Part shown: one piece after another, positions 25,430-33,874 of the stretch
Position numbering within the stretch: position 1 is the stretch's first letter
Layout of the letters: every line of letters starts with the position of its first letter
Assembly: GCF_001308195.1 (NCBI RefSeq)
Contig: NZ_JXDF01000031.1
Span: 27,171 to 91,170, forward strand
Direction: 5' to 3'
Source: Apilactobacillus kunkeei
GTDB taxonomy: Bacteria; Bacillota; Bacilli; Lactobacillales; Lactobacillaceae
DNA length: 64,000 bases
Translations under genes and position numbers: made by a program
The notes under the pieces: model-generated
What the model was told of the DNA's origin: nothing
The model's input: only the letters and a program-made list of their open reading frames with translations
Databases searched by the model: none

Positions 25430-25747
25430 ATGAAAAAATCAACTAAGATACGACTTAGTCTCCTTATTATAGTCGGTATTTTGTTAGGATTTTTAGCAGA
25501 GGTGTTTTTAACCATTCTTGATAACTGGGCATCCACCGTAATTATCTCGTCTTCAATAGATGTGTTAATTTCAATTTGCGGAATTTCTATTTGTGGTGTC
25601 GTTTTTATTTTTTCTTATTTGGGCATAGTTAAGCACGACGACAAGTGGTCAATTAGAGGCTATTTTTACTCATTTATTTTTTATGATGTCATGGTTATTT
25701 TAGGTGGCGTAACTGGAAAATTCTTACTACAACTGTTTATCAATTAA
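25430..25747 (+). CDS. Small membrane protein of unknown function (1 of 3)
   Basis: A 105-residue protein with three predicted transmembrane segments (about 8-30, 38-65, 80-100). GGAGG precedes the ATG. It resembles the next gene: the shared pattern is a basic start, I-x-G-I-x-L-G-F-x-x-E-x-x-L-T-I-L, a W, a stretch ending SS, a long hydrophobic segment, then Y-D-V-x-x-x-x-G-G-x-x-G-K. I recognise no family. The size and arrangement recall bacteriocin-immunity or small accessory membrane proteins, but that is only resemblance. Confidence 0.6.
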   Translation: MKKSTKIRLSLLIIVGILLGFLAEVFLTILDNWASTVIISSSIDVLISICGISICGVVFIFSYLGIVKHDDKWSIRGYFYSFIFYDVMVILGGVTGKFLLQLFIN

Positions 25748-25861
25748 TGATTAAAAATAAATCTGATTTTTTAAAATGTCTTGTTTTATTAATTTATCTT
25801 TATGTTTTTAAAGTTTTATATAATTTTAAACCATTTCCATATAAATATTTTTCTCTTAAAT

Positions 25862-25888
25862 TATAATGATAACCGTTGTATAACGGTT
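25862..25888 (+). promoter_or_regulatory. -10 element with downstream inverted repeat
   Basis: TATAAT (25862-25867) is followed by AACCGTT-GTAT-AACGGTT (25871-25888), a perfect 7-base inverted repeat at the likely transcription start of the second small membrane gene. It could be an operator or a 5' hairpin. No convincing -35 was found. Confidence 0.45.
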
Positions 25889-25912
25889 CTAAATTTAAGG
25901 GAGGAAAATATA

Positions 25913-26239
25913 GTGGATAATAAGACAAGAAATCGAATAATCAAGCTATGTATTACTGGTATTATTCTTGGCTTCTCTTCAGAATTAGCCTTAACAATCC
26001 TATATTCATGGCAAATTGATTTTATAAAATCTTCATATATATATTTTGCACTATCCATTGTATTAATGATCTCAATCGGTCTTTTGATTATATATTTGTT
26101 CCTTAGAATCATTATGGTCTATCCTTTAGGATCTAGTTTTCACTATCTAATACACTTCGCAGTATACGATGTATCAATACTAATTGGCGGATCTTTGGGT
26201 AAGGTTATACTAACTGAAATAATTAATAACCTAAAATAA
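25913..26239 (+). CDS. Small membrane protein of unknown function (2 of 3)
   Basis: Start taken at GTG 25913, seven bases after GGGAGG, giving 108 residues; the frame is open from 25802 but that upstream part lacks a binding site. Three transmembrane segments are predicted. It is a paralogue of 25430-25747: IKLCITGIILGFSSELALTILYSW in one matches LSLLIIVGILLGFLAEVFLTILDNW in the other, and AVYDVSILIGGSLGKVIL matches IFYDVMVILGGVTGKFLL. It has its own promoter-like element. Function unknown. Confidence 0.6.
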   Translation: MDNKTRNRIIKLCITGIILGFSSELALTILYSWQIDFIKSSYIYFALSIVLMISIGLLIIYLFLRIIMVYPLGSSFHYLIHFAVYDVSILIGGSLGKVILTEIINNLK

Positions 26240-26264
26240 TAATTTATAGGAGTCCTATATTTAA

Positions 26265-26567
26265 ATGAAAAAGCAACGTTTGTCTCAGTTGGGTAATATG
26301 GCTTTAATCGGCTTAGAGACTGGTATCACTTTCTTAGTGCTGGGTAATTTAACCCAGTACGTGTTAATAGATCCCGAAGGGGCAAATCTATTTGAAATCA
26401 TATTTGGCGTAATTGCCGTCATCTTATCACTAATAATTTTCTACGAGTCGAATAAAAAATTTTACCCAATCACTGATTGGCAATATCAGGGGAATTTAAT
26501 TGCATTTGAAAGTTCATTCTTTTTCGGGGTATTTATCGCAAAAGTTATTATGGATTTATTTATATAG
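26265..26567 (+). CDS. Small membrane protein of unknown function (3 of 3)
   Basis: A 100-residue protein with three hydrophobic segments, 25 bases after the preceding gene and so probably in its operon. It has the same size, topology and Phe-Gly-x-x-x-x-K-V ending (FFGVFIAKVIMDLFI) as the other two, but only weak sequence likeness, so it is a distant relative at best. A binding site TAGGAG is 12 bases from the ATG. Confidence 0.6.
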   Translation: MKKQRLSQLGNMALIGLETGITFLVLGNLTQYVLIDPEGANLFEIIFGVIAVILSLIIFYESNKKFYPITDWQYQGNLIAFESSFFFGVFIAKVIMDLFI

Positions 26568-26570
26568 TAA

Positions 26571-26600
26571 AAAAAAGACCTCCACCGAGGTCTTTTTTTA
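26571..26600. terminator. Bidirectional terminator
   Basis: AAAAGACCTC and GAGGTCTTTT pair around CACC, between the plus-strand membrane genes and the minus-strand ABC permease. The same stem sequence recurs at 28393. Confidence 0.88.
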
Positions 26601-27317
26601 TTGGATACCTTTTTTTATTGCTCTGAAAAATAAGAATAAAATGATTGCTAAATGGACAACAAAGGTAATTACAAATAGCCAAATTAATTTGTCATAACTA
26701 CCGCCATTTTGAATAGCGTTGGCTAGTTTAATGACATAATATCCCGGGAACAATTTTTGAATGTCAGTAACTACATCAAAAAATTTATTTTGGACGAAAG
26801 TGTAAAAGGGAGTTATAAAAAGTGCAACCACACACATAAGTGGGAATCCTGCTATATCAAGCAAATCCGCTTTGCAAATTACTCCAATCAAAAAACCTAT
26901 AAAGCTAAGATACATCCCCAATGATAATAAAATAATTATTAACGACAGTATAGATAGATTAAGGGAAATTGAGCCCAAGATTATTGCTTCCAATGTCAAT
27001 ATACATAAGATTAATAAATTTAATAGCACTTGTTGAAGCATATCATCCATTATCCATTTAAATGGACTATATGGAGTGGTCTTAATCGAGATTAGATAAT
27101 ATTCCTTTGAACTACCCACTCTTTTACCAAATGTAACAATTGAATTACCAATTATTCCCATAAGTGCACTAATAATGAACCATACCGTGACTAAATTTTT
27201 TGCGAAACTTCCAATACCTATGTCCATAAAAATGAACCAAACCGCTGGAAAAATAATGGTAAAAACCAAAAATCTTTTGTTGCGTAAAACCGTTTTTAAG
27301 TTAATTAAATTAATCAT
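26598..27317 (-). CDS. ABC-2 type exporter permease
   Basis: A 239-residue membrane protein with six predicted segments and the ABC-2 layout: an N-terminal segment (FLVFTIIFPAVWFIFMD), a central pair, and a final hydrophobic block. It starts eight bases inside the end of the ATPase gene, so the two are coupled. The pair would export a lipid, peptide or drug, or act in self-protection. Substrate unknown. Confidence 0.75.
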   Translation of the reverse strand: MINLINLKTVLRNKRFLVFTIIFPAVWFIFMDIGIGSFAKNLVTVWFIISALMGIIGNSIVTFGKRVGSSKEYYLISIKTTPYSPFKWIMDDMLQQVLLNLLILCILTLEAIILGSISLNLSILSLIIILLSLGMYLSFIGFLIGVICKADLLDIAGFPLMCVVALFITPFYTFVQNKFFDVVTDIQKLFPGYYVIKLANAIQNGGSYDKLIWLFVITFVVHLAIILFLFFRAIKKGIQ

Positions 27318-28218
27318 GATTCAACCCTCCGTTATTAGCACGATACCACTGTTCAACAGTTTGATTGTGGCTGTGAATCTTATCAACGTTCATGTCACTT
27401 TCAATTTTGCCGTCCTTCAACAATAAGACTCTAGAAAAGAACTTATCGATTTGATTGAAATCATGAGTAACCATTAATATTGATCCAGTAACATGTTCAA
27501 GGTGATGCCATAAGATATCAATAGTTTCCAAATCCATTCCTACTGTTGGTTCATCTAAGACTAATAGTTTTGATGGTGCCATTAAACTTAATAGAAGAGA
27601 CAATCTACGTTTTTGTCCACCTGATAAAGATCCAACATAATGGTCCATTAATTCAGAGAAATTGAATTCTTTTACTAGAGATTCGACATGATTATTGTTC
27701 TTTACTTTATTTAACAATTGAGTTAATTTGATTAGTTCAATAACCTTCATATCATTAATAAGAACATCATTTTGCGGCATTAGTTTTAATCCCTTTTTCT
27801 TATTAAAACTAAATTTTACATTACCACTATCAGCTTTTTTAAGTCCCGTCATAATGCTAATCATTGTGGTCTTACCTGATCCGTTTAAACCTAATAAAGC
27901 AATTCTTTCGTTATCATAAATATCTAGACTCAAGTCGTTTAAAACTTGGTTATCATATGATTTGTTTAGATGTTTGATGGAAACCAATTTATCTTTATCG
28001 GACTTGTTACCCATGATTAAATTATCCAGGCTGGTGTTAAAAATTTCAGAAATACTAATCAACTTATCAATACTAGGTTCAGATTCACCATTTTCCCATT
28101 TCGAAATTGATTGTCTAGTAACAAATAATTTATTTGCTAAAGCAGCTTGCGATAATTGATTTTTTCGACGTAAACCAATTAACTTACTACTAAATATGTT
28201 CTTTTCCATGTAATTCAT
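27310..28218 (-). CDS. XRE DNA-binding domain fused to an ABC transporter ATPase
   Basis: A 302-residue fusion. Residues ~8-65 form an XRE/Cro helix-turn-helix (LIGLRRKNQLSQAALANKLFVTRQSISKWENGESEPSIDKL). Residues ~78-295 form an ABC ATPase: Walker A LLGLNGSGKTTM, signature LSGGQKRRLSL, Walker B LLVLDEPTVGMD, switch His MVTHDF. One polypeptide thus combines a transporter motor with a regulator, which suggests that it controls its own operon. The downstream permease (26598-27317) overlaps it. AAGGAG precedes the ATG at 28218. A 35-bp palindrome about 90 bases upstream is a candidate binding site. Confidence 0.85.
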   Translation of the reverse strand: MNYMEKNIFSSKLIGLRRKNQLSQAALANKLFVTRQSISKWENGESEPSIDKLISISEIFNTSLDNLIMGNKSDKDKLVSIKHLNKSYDNQVLNDLSLDIYDNERIALLGLNGSGKTTMISIMTGLKKADSGNVKFSFNKKKGLKLMPQNDVLINDMKVIELIKLTQLLNKVKNNNHVESLVKEFNFSELMDHYVGSLSGGQKRRLSLLLSLMAPSKLLVLDEPTVGMDLETIDILWHHLEHVTGSILMVTHDFNQIDKFFSRVLLLKDGKIESDMNVDKIHSHNQTVEQWYRANNGGLNHD

Positions 28219-28305
28219 TTCACTCCTTTTTTCGAATTACTTTTTATTATCACTAAAAAATTTTTTATGTATATAACATCCCGGCTAAAAGCGGATAATC
28301 TTCTT

Positions 28306-28340
28306 TGACAACCTCGCAACCTAGGGTTGCAACGTTGTCA
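28306..28340 (-). promoter_or_regulatory. 35-bp double palindrome upstream of the XRE-ABC operon
   Basis: TGACAAC (28306) ... GCAACC-TAG-GGTTGC (28316-28330) ... GTTGTCA (28334-28340): two nested perfect inverted repeats with a common centre, separated by 3-base gaps. No T run follows, so it is not a terminator. The symmetry suits a tetrameric or two-dimer repressor. Confidence 0.55.
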
Positions 28341-28392
28341 TATCAATACCTATTATACATTTAATCTAAACCAAAATTATTTTATTAAAATA

Positions 28393-28418
28393 AAAAAGAC
28401 CTCCATCGAGGTCTTTTT
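28393..28418 (-). terminator. Terminator of the YdcZ-family gene
   Basis: AAAAAGACCTC and GAGGTCTTTTT pair around CATC, directly after the minus-strand stop at 28420. Confidence 0.85.
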
Positions 28419-28419
28419 G

Positions 28420-29337
28420 TTAATATAATTTTATGATTGCAACGGCGATTAACATCACTACTAAACCAATGTATTTCATAATACCAACCGGTTTTTTCGG
28501 TGAATTCAATAGTCCATATTTATCGACCATTACACTACCGAATAAGTTACCCAATAGGACTAAAACGACAGTGGTTCCGGCACCGATTTGTGGACTTAGG
28601 AATGCGTTTGATAAAACGAAGATAGCCCCCAAGATACCACCGAGCCAAATCCACCAAGGATTGCCCTTTCCAATCGCATCTTTAGCGTAAACGTATGAAC
28701 GATCAACTAGTCCGGTAATCACAAATAAGATGATGGTACCAACTAAAAATGAGATAAAGGCTGCATGAATTGGTGAATGAAGCACTACACCCAGATGGCC
28801 ATTAACCGGTGCTTGAGAGGCCTGGAACATCCCTGCGACGATTCCTAGAATCTGCCAAGGTAATTGTTTGGCCTTATCGGCACCATCACTGCTCTTTTTA
28901 TCTAGGACAACCATCAAAATACCAACAACTAGTAGGATGACTCCGACTAATCTGATGATTGTGAATGCATGGTGGTCAGCGTCAAATAAGGAAAAGTTAT
29001 CAATAATCATTCCCATGATAATTTGACCTGTAATTGGCATAATCACCGTTTGCACCGCTCCTAGGTAAGGAAAAATTAAAACGTTAGTGGTTAAACCAAT
29101 CACACCAAATAATCCGCCCAACCAAATCCATTCTGGTTGACTTGTAAACAAGTGACTAGAAAAGAATAGTGATTGACCACTCAATAAAGTGGCGAAAAGT
29201 AACGCGATGGTTCCAATCGTAAACGATAGCATTGAAGCTAGAAATGGTGATCCACCAGCTCGATTCTTCAAGTTTGTATTGACCGAGGTCTGAATAGGTA
29301 AAACCAATCCGGCTAAAATACCGAGTCCGTATAACAT
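28420..29337 (-). CDS. YdcZ (DUF606) DMT-superfamily transporter, internally duplicated
   Basis: A 305-residue protein with ten predicted transmembrane segments. It consists of two similar halves, about 1-145 and 155-305. LAGLVLPIQTSVNTNLKNRAGGSPFLASMLSFTIGT in the first corresponds to VAGMFQASQAPVNGHLGVVLHSPIHAAFISFLVGT in the second. WIWLGGLFGVIGLTTNVLIFPYLGA corresponds to WIWLGGILGAIFVLSNAFLSPQIGA. Many bacteria have the single ~150-residue form that pairs as two subunits; here they are fused. The family belongs to the drug/metabolite transporters. Substrate unknown. Confidence 0.8.
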   Translation of the reverse strand: MLYGLGILAGLVLPIQTSVNTNLKNRAGGSPFLASMLSFTIGTIALLFATLLSGQSLFFSSHLFTSQPEWIWLGGLFGVIGLTTNVLIFPYLGAVQTVIMPITGQIIMGMIIDNFSLFDADHHAFTIIRLVGVILLVVGILMVVLDKKSSDGADKAKQLPWQILGIVAGMFQASQAPVNGHLGVVLHSPIHAAFISFLVGTIILFVITGLVDRSYVYAKDAIGKGNPWWIWLGGILGAIFVLSNAFLSPQIGAGTTVVLVLLGNLFGSVMVDKYGLLNSPKKPVGIMKYIGLVVMLIAVAIIKLY

Positions 29338-29365
29338 TAAAATGCCCCCCTCAATTATGTAAAAT

Positions 29366-29392
29366 AAAACCTCCCGGTACGGGAGGTTTTTA
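29366..29392 (-). terminator. Terminator of the MFS gene
   Basis: AAAACCTCCCG and CGGGAGGTTTT pair around GTA; on the minus strand the stem runs into T. Confidence 0.85.
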
Positions 29393-29441
29393 GTTTATAT
29401 ATTATTATTACATGTAAAAACTAATTCGTCAGAATAAAAGC

Positions 29442-30662
29442 TTATTCTTGCGTTGCTAGACCCTTCAAAGCAGGAATAGACATCATAGTGATGAAACTAA
29501 TTAGGTATAGTACTGATAGCATTGCCATAATTACTAGTAATGAATGGTTTTCCATCAATAAACCGATAATGGCTGGTGAGAATCCACCGATTGCACGTCC
29601 GAATCCCATGATGAAGTTGTTCGCAGTGGAACGAACTTCAGTTGGGTATAAACGACTAATGATAGCACCATATCCACCATACATCCCGTTTGAGAAGAAA
29701 CCTAATACTGTTGAAGCTAGTAATAATGTGAAACCATTGAATGAGAAGGTAATTCCATATACCGCCACAGAAGCAACTAGTAAGAATAAACCAAAGGCCT
29801 TTCTGGGACCAATTTTATCTAAGATGGTACCAAAGGTTAACATTCCCGCACTCATACCAATGATGGTAACAATCGTCCATAGTGATGAACCAGCAACACT
29901 TAAACCAAGTTTCTTTTGCATGATTGAAGGTAACCAGTTAATTAGACCATAGTATCCGGCGATTTGCACAATTACCATCACGATTAATGCGATAGTTTGG
30001 TATGCCAATCTTGGTGTTGCAAATAATTTCTTTACAGAAACCTTAGGACGCTTGCCTGTTTCCATTGTATCAATGAAATCTTGGCTTTCAGTTAGGTTCT
30101 TTCTGATGATGAAGGCAAAGAAGATTGGAATGATTCCGATTAGGAAAAGTGAACGCCAACCAAATGCTGGAATCATAATCGCTGCTAACACAGCTGCCAT
30201 CATTGATCCAACTTGACCACCTATTGTGGTGATTGACACTGACTTTCCTAATTGCTTTTTCTTAAATGATTCAGCCACCATGGCAACACCTGAACCATAT
30301 TCACCCCCGGCACCTAGGCCGACACAAAAACGTAAAATAGCAAAAGTAATAAAATTCTGGGCAAACATAATCCCGGCAGTTGAGATGGCGAAAATGAAGA
30401 TGGTGTAAGTCAAGATACGTACTCGACCAAATCGGTCAGCTAAAAGACCAAATAAAATACCACCCAACAACGATCCAAAAGTAGTAACTGTTGAAAGCAT
30501 TCCAGCAGCTGCAGTACTAATGTGTAAACCGATAATGATTGAAGACATTGCAAAAGAGATAAATGATATATCCATGCTCTCTAGCATTTGTCCAATCGAT
30601 GTCGATGCTAAAACCCATTTTTGGGTCTTAGTCGTTGAAGTGTGGTCTTGCGCGTTTTCCAT
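29442..30662 (-). CDS. Major facilitator superfamily transporter (SP/AAHS-like)
   Basis: A 406-residue, 12-segment transporter. The MFS loop motif GLLADRFGRVRIL between segments 2 and 3 and LRFCVGLGAGGEYGSGVAMVAE in segment 4 match the sugar/aromatic-acid proton symporter branch, as does RLYPTEVRSTANNFIMGFGR in the second half. It likely takes up an organic or aromatic acid with protons. GGAGGA precedes the ATG. Transcribed alone, no neighbouring catabolic gene to reveal substrate. Confidence 0.82.
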   Translation of the reverse strand: MENAQDHTSTTKTQKWVLASTSIGQMLESMDISFISFAMSSIIIGLHISTAAAGMLSTVTTFGSLLGGILFGLLADRFGRVRILTYTIFIFAISTAGIMFAQNFITFAILRFCVGLGAGGEYGSGVAMVAESFKKKQLGKSVSITTIGGQVGSMMAAVLAAIMIPAFGWRSLFLIGIIPIFFAFIIRKNLTESQDFIDTMETGKRPKVSVKKLFATPRLAYQTIALIVMVIVQIAGYYGLINWLPSIMQKKLGLSVAGSSLWTIVTIIGMSAGMLTFGTILDKIGPRKAFGLFLLVASVAVYGITFSFNGFTLLLASTVLGFFSNGMYGGYGAIISRLYPTEVRSTANNFIMGFGRAIGGFSPAIIGLLMENHSLLVIMAMLSVLYLISFITMMSIPALKGLATQE

Positions 30663-30833
30663 TATTCAATTCCTCCAAAATGAACGCTCGCTGTCGTTCC
30701 TTATTTTTTTGAAATACCTGTTCCAAGTATTTTATAAAACTATACTCTTTAATTTTTTCTAATGCAAGTTTCATTTTTTGGTTGCTTTATTCTGGGAAAA
30801 GCGTATATTGTAATCAACATATGATTTTAAATT

Positions 30834-30916
30834 AGTCCAGAGAGGCTAGTAAATCGACGAACGGAATAAATGGACCCTAATTTGTCGTATAGTCTCTAAG
30901 GCTATGCGACTTTTTT
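30834..30916 (+). promoter_or_regulatory. PyrR-binding leader with attenuator terminator
   Basis: AGTCCAGAGAGGCT at 30834-30847 is the conserved PyrR binding loop of pyr mRNAs. It is followed by a terminator: GTCGTATAG (30884-30892) with CTATGCGAC (30902-30910) and six T. When UMP is abundant PyrR binds the loop, prevents the antiterminator and transcription stops before pyrF. The element decides expression of pyrF-pyrE. Confidence 0.88.
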
Positions 30917-30931
30917 GTTGGAGGGAAACGT

Positions 30932-31651
30932 ATGAAACCAGTATTCATTGCACTAGATTTTATCGATGCACCCACTGCTTTAAAATTTTTAGAGCCATTT
31001 AAGGACGTCAAACCATTAGCGGTAAAGGTCGGAATGGAGCTATTCTACCGCGAGGGATCAAGTATTATCAAACAGCTTAGAGAGCAAAATATCGATGTAT
31101 TTTTAGACCTAAAACTACATGATATTCCACATACCGTACAACAAGCTGCCAAACAAATCGGCCAATTGGATGTTCAATTCACCACGGTTCATTCATTAGG
31201 TGGAAGCGAAATGATTAATGCTGCTAGACATGGCTTAGATGAAGGCGCCAAAAAAGCAGGAGTCAATGCACCACAACTACTTGCAGTGACTCAACTAACA
31301 TCGACATCGGAAGAACAACTCCACGATGAAGAATTAGTTCCCGTTTCAATGGTCGAATCAGTATCCCATTTAGCTAAAATTGCCAGTCAAAATGGCGCCG
31401 ATGGTGTCATCTCATCTGCACTGGAAAATGAGCTAATCCATCAAGCAGTCTCCAATGATTTTAAGTGTATCAATCCTGGCATTCGCCTTCCTAGTAATAA
31501 TGTCGATGATCAAAAAAGAGTCGTAACTCCACAAAAAGCTTCAGAGTTACGGACTAGCGGTATCGTCGTTGGGAGAAGTATCACACAATCTAATGACCCG
31601 GTTCAAACATATAAGAACATCTACAACGCCGTTAATGGAGGAATCAAATAA
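30932..31651 (+). CDS. pyrF: Orotidine 5'-phosphate decarboxylase
   Basis: A 239-residue TIM-barrel enzyme making UMP from OMP, the last step of de novo pyrimidine synthesis. The catalytic motif DLKLHDIPHTV (Asp-x-Lys-x-x-Asp) is intact, ALDF is the N-terminal substrate strand, and GIVVGRSIT is the phosphate-binding end. GGAGG precedes the ATG. The stop overlaps the start of pyrE by one base. The rest of the pyr genes are not in the window. Confidence 0.95.
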   Translation: MKPVFIALDFIDAPTALKFLEPFKDVKPLAVKVGMELFYREGSSIIKQLREQNIDVFLDLKLHDIPHTVQQAAKQIGQLDVQFTTVHSLGGSEMINAARHGLDEGAKKAGVNAPQLLAVTQLTSTSEEQLHDEELVPVSMVESVSHLAKIASQNGADGVISSALENELIHQAVSNDFKCINPGIRLPSNNVDDQKRVVTPQKASELRTSGIVVGRSITQSNDPVQTYKNIYNAVNGGIK

Positions 31652-32277
31652 TGAATACTAACCAACTAATCGCTTCAGACCTTTTAAAAATTAATGCAGT
31701 TACCTTATCACCAAATGAACCTTTCACTTGGGCATCTGGTATCAAAGCACCAATTTACACTGACAATAGAATTACCATCAGTTTCCCAGAAGTCCGCACT
31801 CACATCGCAGATGGTCTATCAGAATTAATTCGCAACAAATTTCCAGAAGTAAAAGTAATCGGTGGCGTCGCTACTGCCGGAATTCCCCATGCTGCAATCG
31901 TTGCCGATAAGATGGACTTACCAATGATTTATGTGCGTTCCAAACCCAAGGATCACGGTCGAGGAAAACAAATGGAGGGAAGAATTAACCAACAAGATCC
32001 AATTGTTTTAATTGACGACTTACTTTCGACAGGAAAGAGCGTTTTAAACGCTGCGCAAGCACTTAAGAACGAAGGCTACAACGTGATTGGTGTCGTTGCC
32101 ATCTTCTCATACGAACTTCCAGATAGTACTAAGAATTTCAAGGAAGCTGGTATCGAATTCGATACATTAACCAACTACTCCACAATCATCGAACAAGCTA
32201 AAGCAGAAAACAGCATTTCAGACGATGAATTAGTAGTGCTACGTAAGTGGCGTGACGATCCATGGAACTGGATGTAA
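31651..32277 (+). CDS. pyrE: Orotate phosphoribosyltransferase
   Basis: A 208-residue type I phosphoribosyltransferase that joins orotate and PRPP to OMP, the substrate of the PyrF encoded just upstream. The PRPP loop IVLIDDLLSTGKSV is intact, and RSKPKDHGRGKQMEG is the flexible catalytic loop with its Lys and His. It is coupled to pyrF by overlapping stop/start (TAATG). Both are under the PyrR leader. Confidence 0.95.
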   Translation: MNTNQLIASDLLKINAVTLSPNEPFTWASGIKAPIYTDNRITISFPEVRTHIADGLSELIRNKFPEVKVIGGVATAGIPHAAIVADKMDLPMIYVRSKPKDHGRGKQMEGRINQQDPIVLIDDLLSTGKSVLNAAQALKNEGYNVIGVVAIFSYELPDSTKNFKEAGIEFDTLTNYSTIIEQAKAENSISDDELVVLRKWRDDPWNWM

Positions 32278-32279
32278 AC

Positions 32280-32310
32280 AAAAAATCCCACGAAATGTGG
32301 GATTTTTTTA
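32280..32310. terminator. Bidirectional terminator
   Basis: AAAATCCCAC and GTGGGATTTT pair around GAAAT between convergent pyrE and cls. Confidence 0.88.
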
Positions 32311-32312
32311 TT

Positions 32313-33764
32313 TTATAGAATTGGTGAGAATAAACGACTGAATACTTGTTTGAATTTTAACCAACGTGATTGTTTTTCAAAGTCCGCATAGGTCATTAAT
32401 TTACTGCTTCTAATGTCGTTAACATAGATTGAATGTAATTGTTCAGCCAAACCTTCATCGTAGATAAACGCGTTAATTTCGAAGTTTAATTTGAAACTTC
32501 TAAAGTCCATGTTGGCGGAACCAACTGACGCGATTTTACCATCGACCAAGACTGTCTTGGCGTGAATAAATCCATCTTCGTAGAAGTAAATTTTAACACC
32601 ATATTTTGATAATTGTTTTGCATAGTATTGCGTTGCACGATATACGAATGGGTGATCAGGCATACATGGGACCATGATTCTAATATCAACACCTGACATA
32701 GCAGCTGTTCTGATAGCATCCAATGCACTATCGTCAGGAATCAAATATGGTGATTGAATCCAACAATAGTTCTTAGCATTTTGAATCATCTTGATGTAAC
32801 CTAATTTAATTTGTTGTAAATCGGAGTTAGGACCACTTGATACCACTTGGATATTAGTAGAACCTTCTTGGTATACCTTGGGAAAATAGAATCCCTTAGT
32901 TTGTTCAACATCAATTTTGTGTTCCATATCTGTAACATTCCAGTCCAAAATAAATTGGGCTTGTAAGTGGTGAACCGCTGATCCAGCAATTCTCAAATGA
33001 GTATCTCTCCAGTTACCAAACTTCTTCTTACGACCAAGGTATTGATCACCAATGTTAAATCCACCAATATATCCGTACTTACCATCAATAACTACAATCT
33101 TTCTGTGATCTCTAAAGTTCAAACGAAAATCCATTACGGCTGAGTGTGTGTGTAAGAAAGGTTCTACGAATCCTCCAACTTCACGTAATGGATCAAAGAA
33201 ATGGTGCTTATTTCCCATTGAACCCCAGCTATCATAAATAACGTGAATTTTAACGCCTTCTTTAGCCTTTTTTACCAATTCATTCAAAACACGATGCCCA
33301 ATCTGATCATCATAGAAAGTGTAAAATTCGATATTAATTGAACTCTTAGCGTGTTGGATGTCTGAAATGATGCAATCAAATAAGTGATTACCATCGGTGA
33401 AAACTTTTACGTGATTTCTTCTTGATAAATCAGTAACATCTGATGTCTTAAATAACTTTACCAGTGTTCTGTAGGAATAGGATACCTCATCTGCCCTAAT
33501 CTTTTCGGGATTGTTATGTATTTTACTTTGTTCTTTTAAGATGTCATACATCAATTTATTGTCTTTATATTGAAAACGGAATAAACGCTTTTTGGGTAGT
33601 TTTCTGCCGACGAATGCATAAATCATAAACCCTATCACAGGTAGGAATGAAAGAACTAATAACCATGCCCATGTTGCAGCAATATCACGTTCTTCTCTAA
33701 ATACTGTAATCAATGCCAAAATTTCGTTAACTAAAACAATGAAATATAGGATGTTTAGAAGCAT
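32313..33764 (-). CDS. cls: Cardiolipin synthase
   Basis: A 483-residue membrane enzyme that condenses two phosphatidylglycerol molecules into cardiolipin. Two N-terminal transmembrane segments (~1-22 and 33-55) are followed by two phospholipase-D domains with HKD motifs: FRDHRKIVVIDGKYGYIGGFN at about 215 and FIHAKTVLVDGKIASVGSANMDFRS at about 395. Length is usual (about 480). GGGGGA precedes the ATG. Monocistronic. Confidence 0.93.
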   Translation of the reverse strand: MLLNILYFIVLVNEILALITVFREERDIAATWAWLLVLSFLPVIGFMIYAFVGRKLPKKRLFRFQYKDNKLMYDILKEQSKIHNNPEKIRADEVSYSYRTLVKLFKTSDVTDLSRRNHVKVFTDGNHLFDCIISDIQHAKSSINIEFYTFYDDQIGHRVLNELVKKAKEGVKIHVIYDSWGSMGNKHHFFDPLREVGGFVEPFLHTHSAVMDFRLNFRDHRKIVVIDGKYGYIGGFNIGDQYLGRKKKFGNWRDTHLRIAGSAVHHLQAQFILDWNVTDMEHKIDVEQTKGFYFPKVYQEGSTNIQVVSSGPNSDLQQIKLGYIKMIQNAKNYCWIQSPYLIPDDSALDAIRTAAMSGVDIRIMVPCMPDHPFVYRATQYYAKQLSKYGVKIYFYEDGFIHAKTVLVDGKIASVGSANMDFRSFKLNFEINAFIYDEGLAEQLHSIYVNDIRSSKLMTYADFEKQSRWLKFKQVFSRLFSPIL

Positions 33765-33874
33765 AATTATTCCCCCTTCTTTTCAGCTTAATATAGCATA
33801 ATTATAGCACAATATATTTCGCTTTTAGCTCATCATGATATACTATAAACATATAAATCTAAGGAGGTTAGACT

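Noticed and set aside
25871..25888. Inverted repeat as a transcription terminator between small membrane genes
   Set aside because: No T run follows, and a TATAAT lies directly upstream, so a promoter-linked role is likelier.
25802..25912. Extended start of the second small membrane protein
   Set aside because: No binding site near 25802, and the -10 and inverted repeat lie inside that stretch; GTG 25913 follows GGGAGG.
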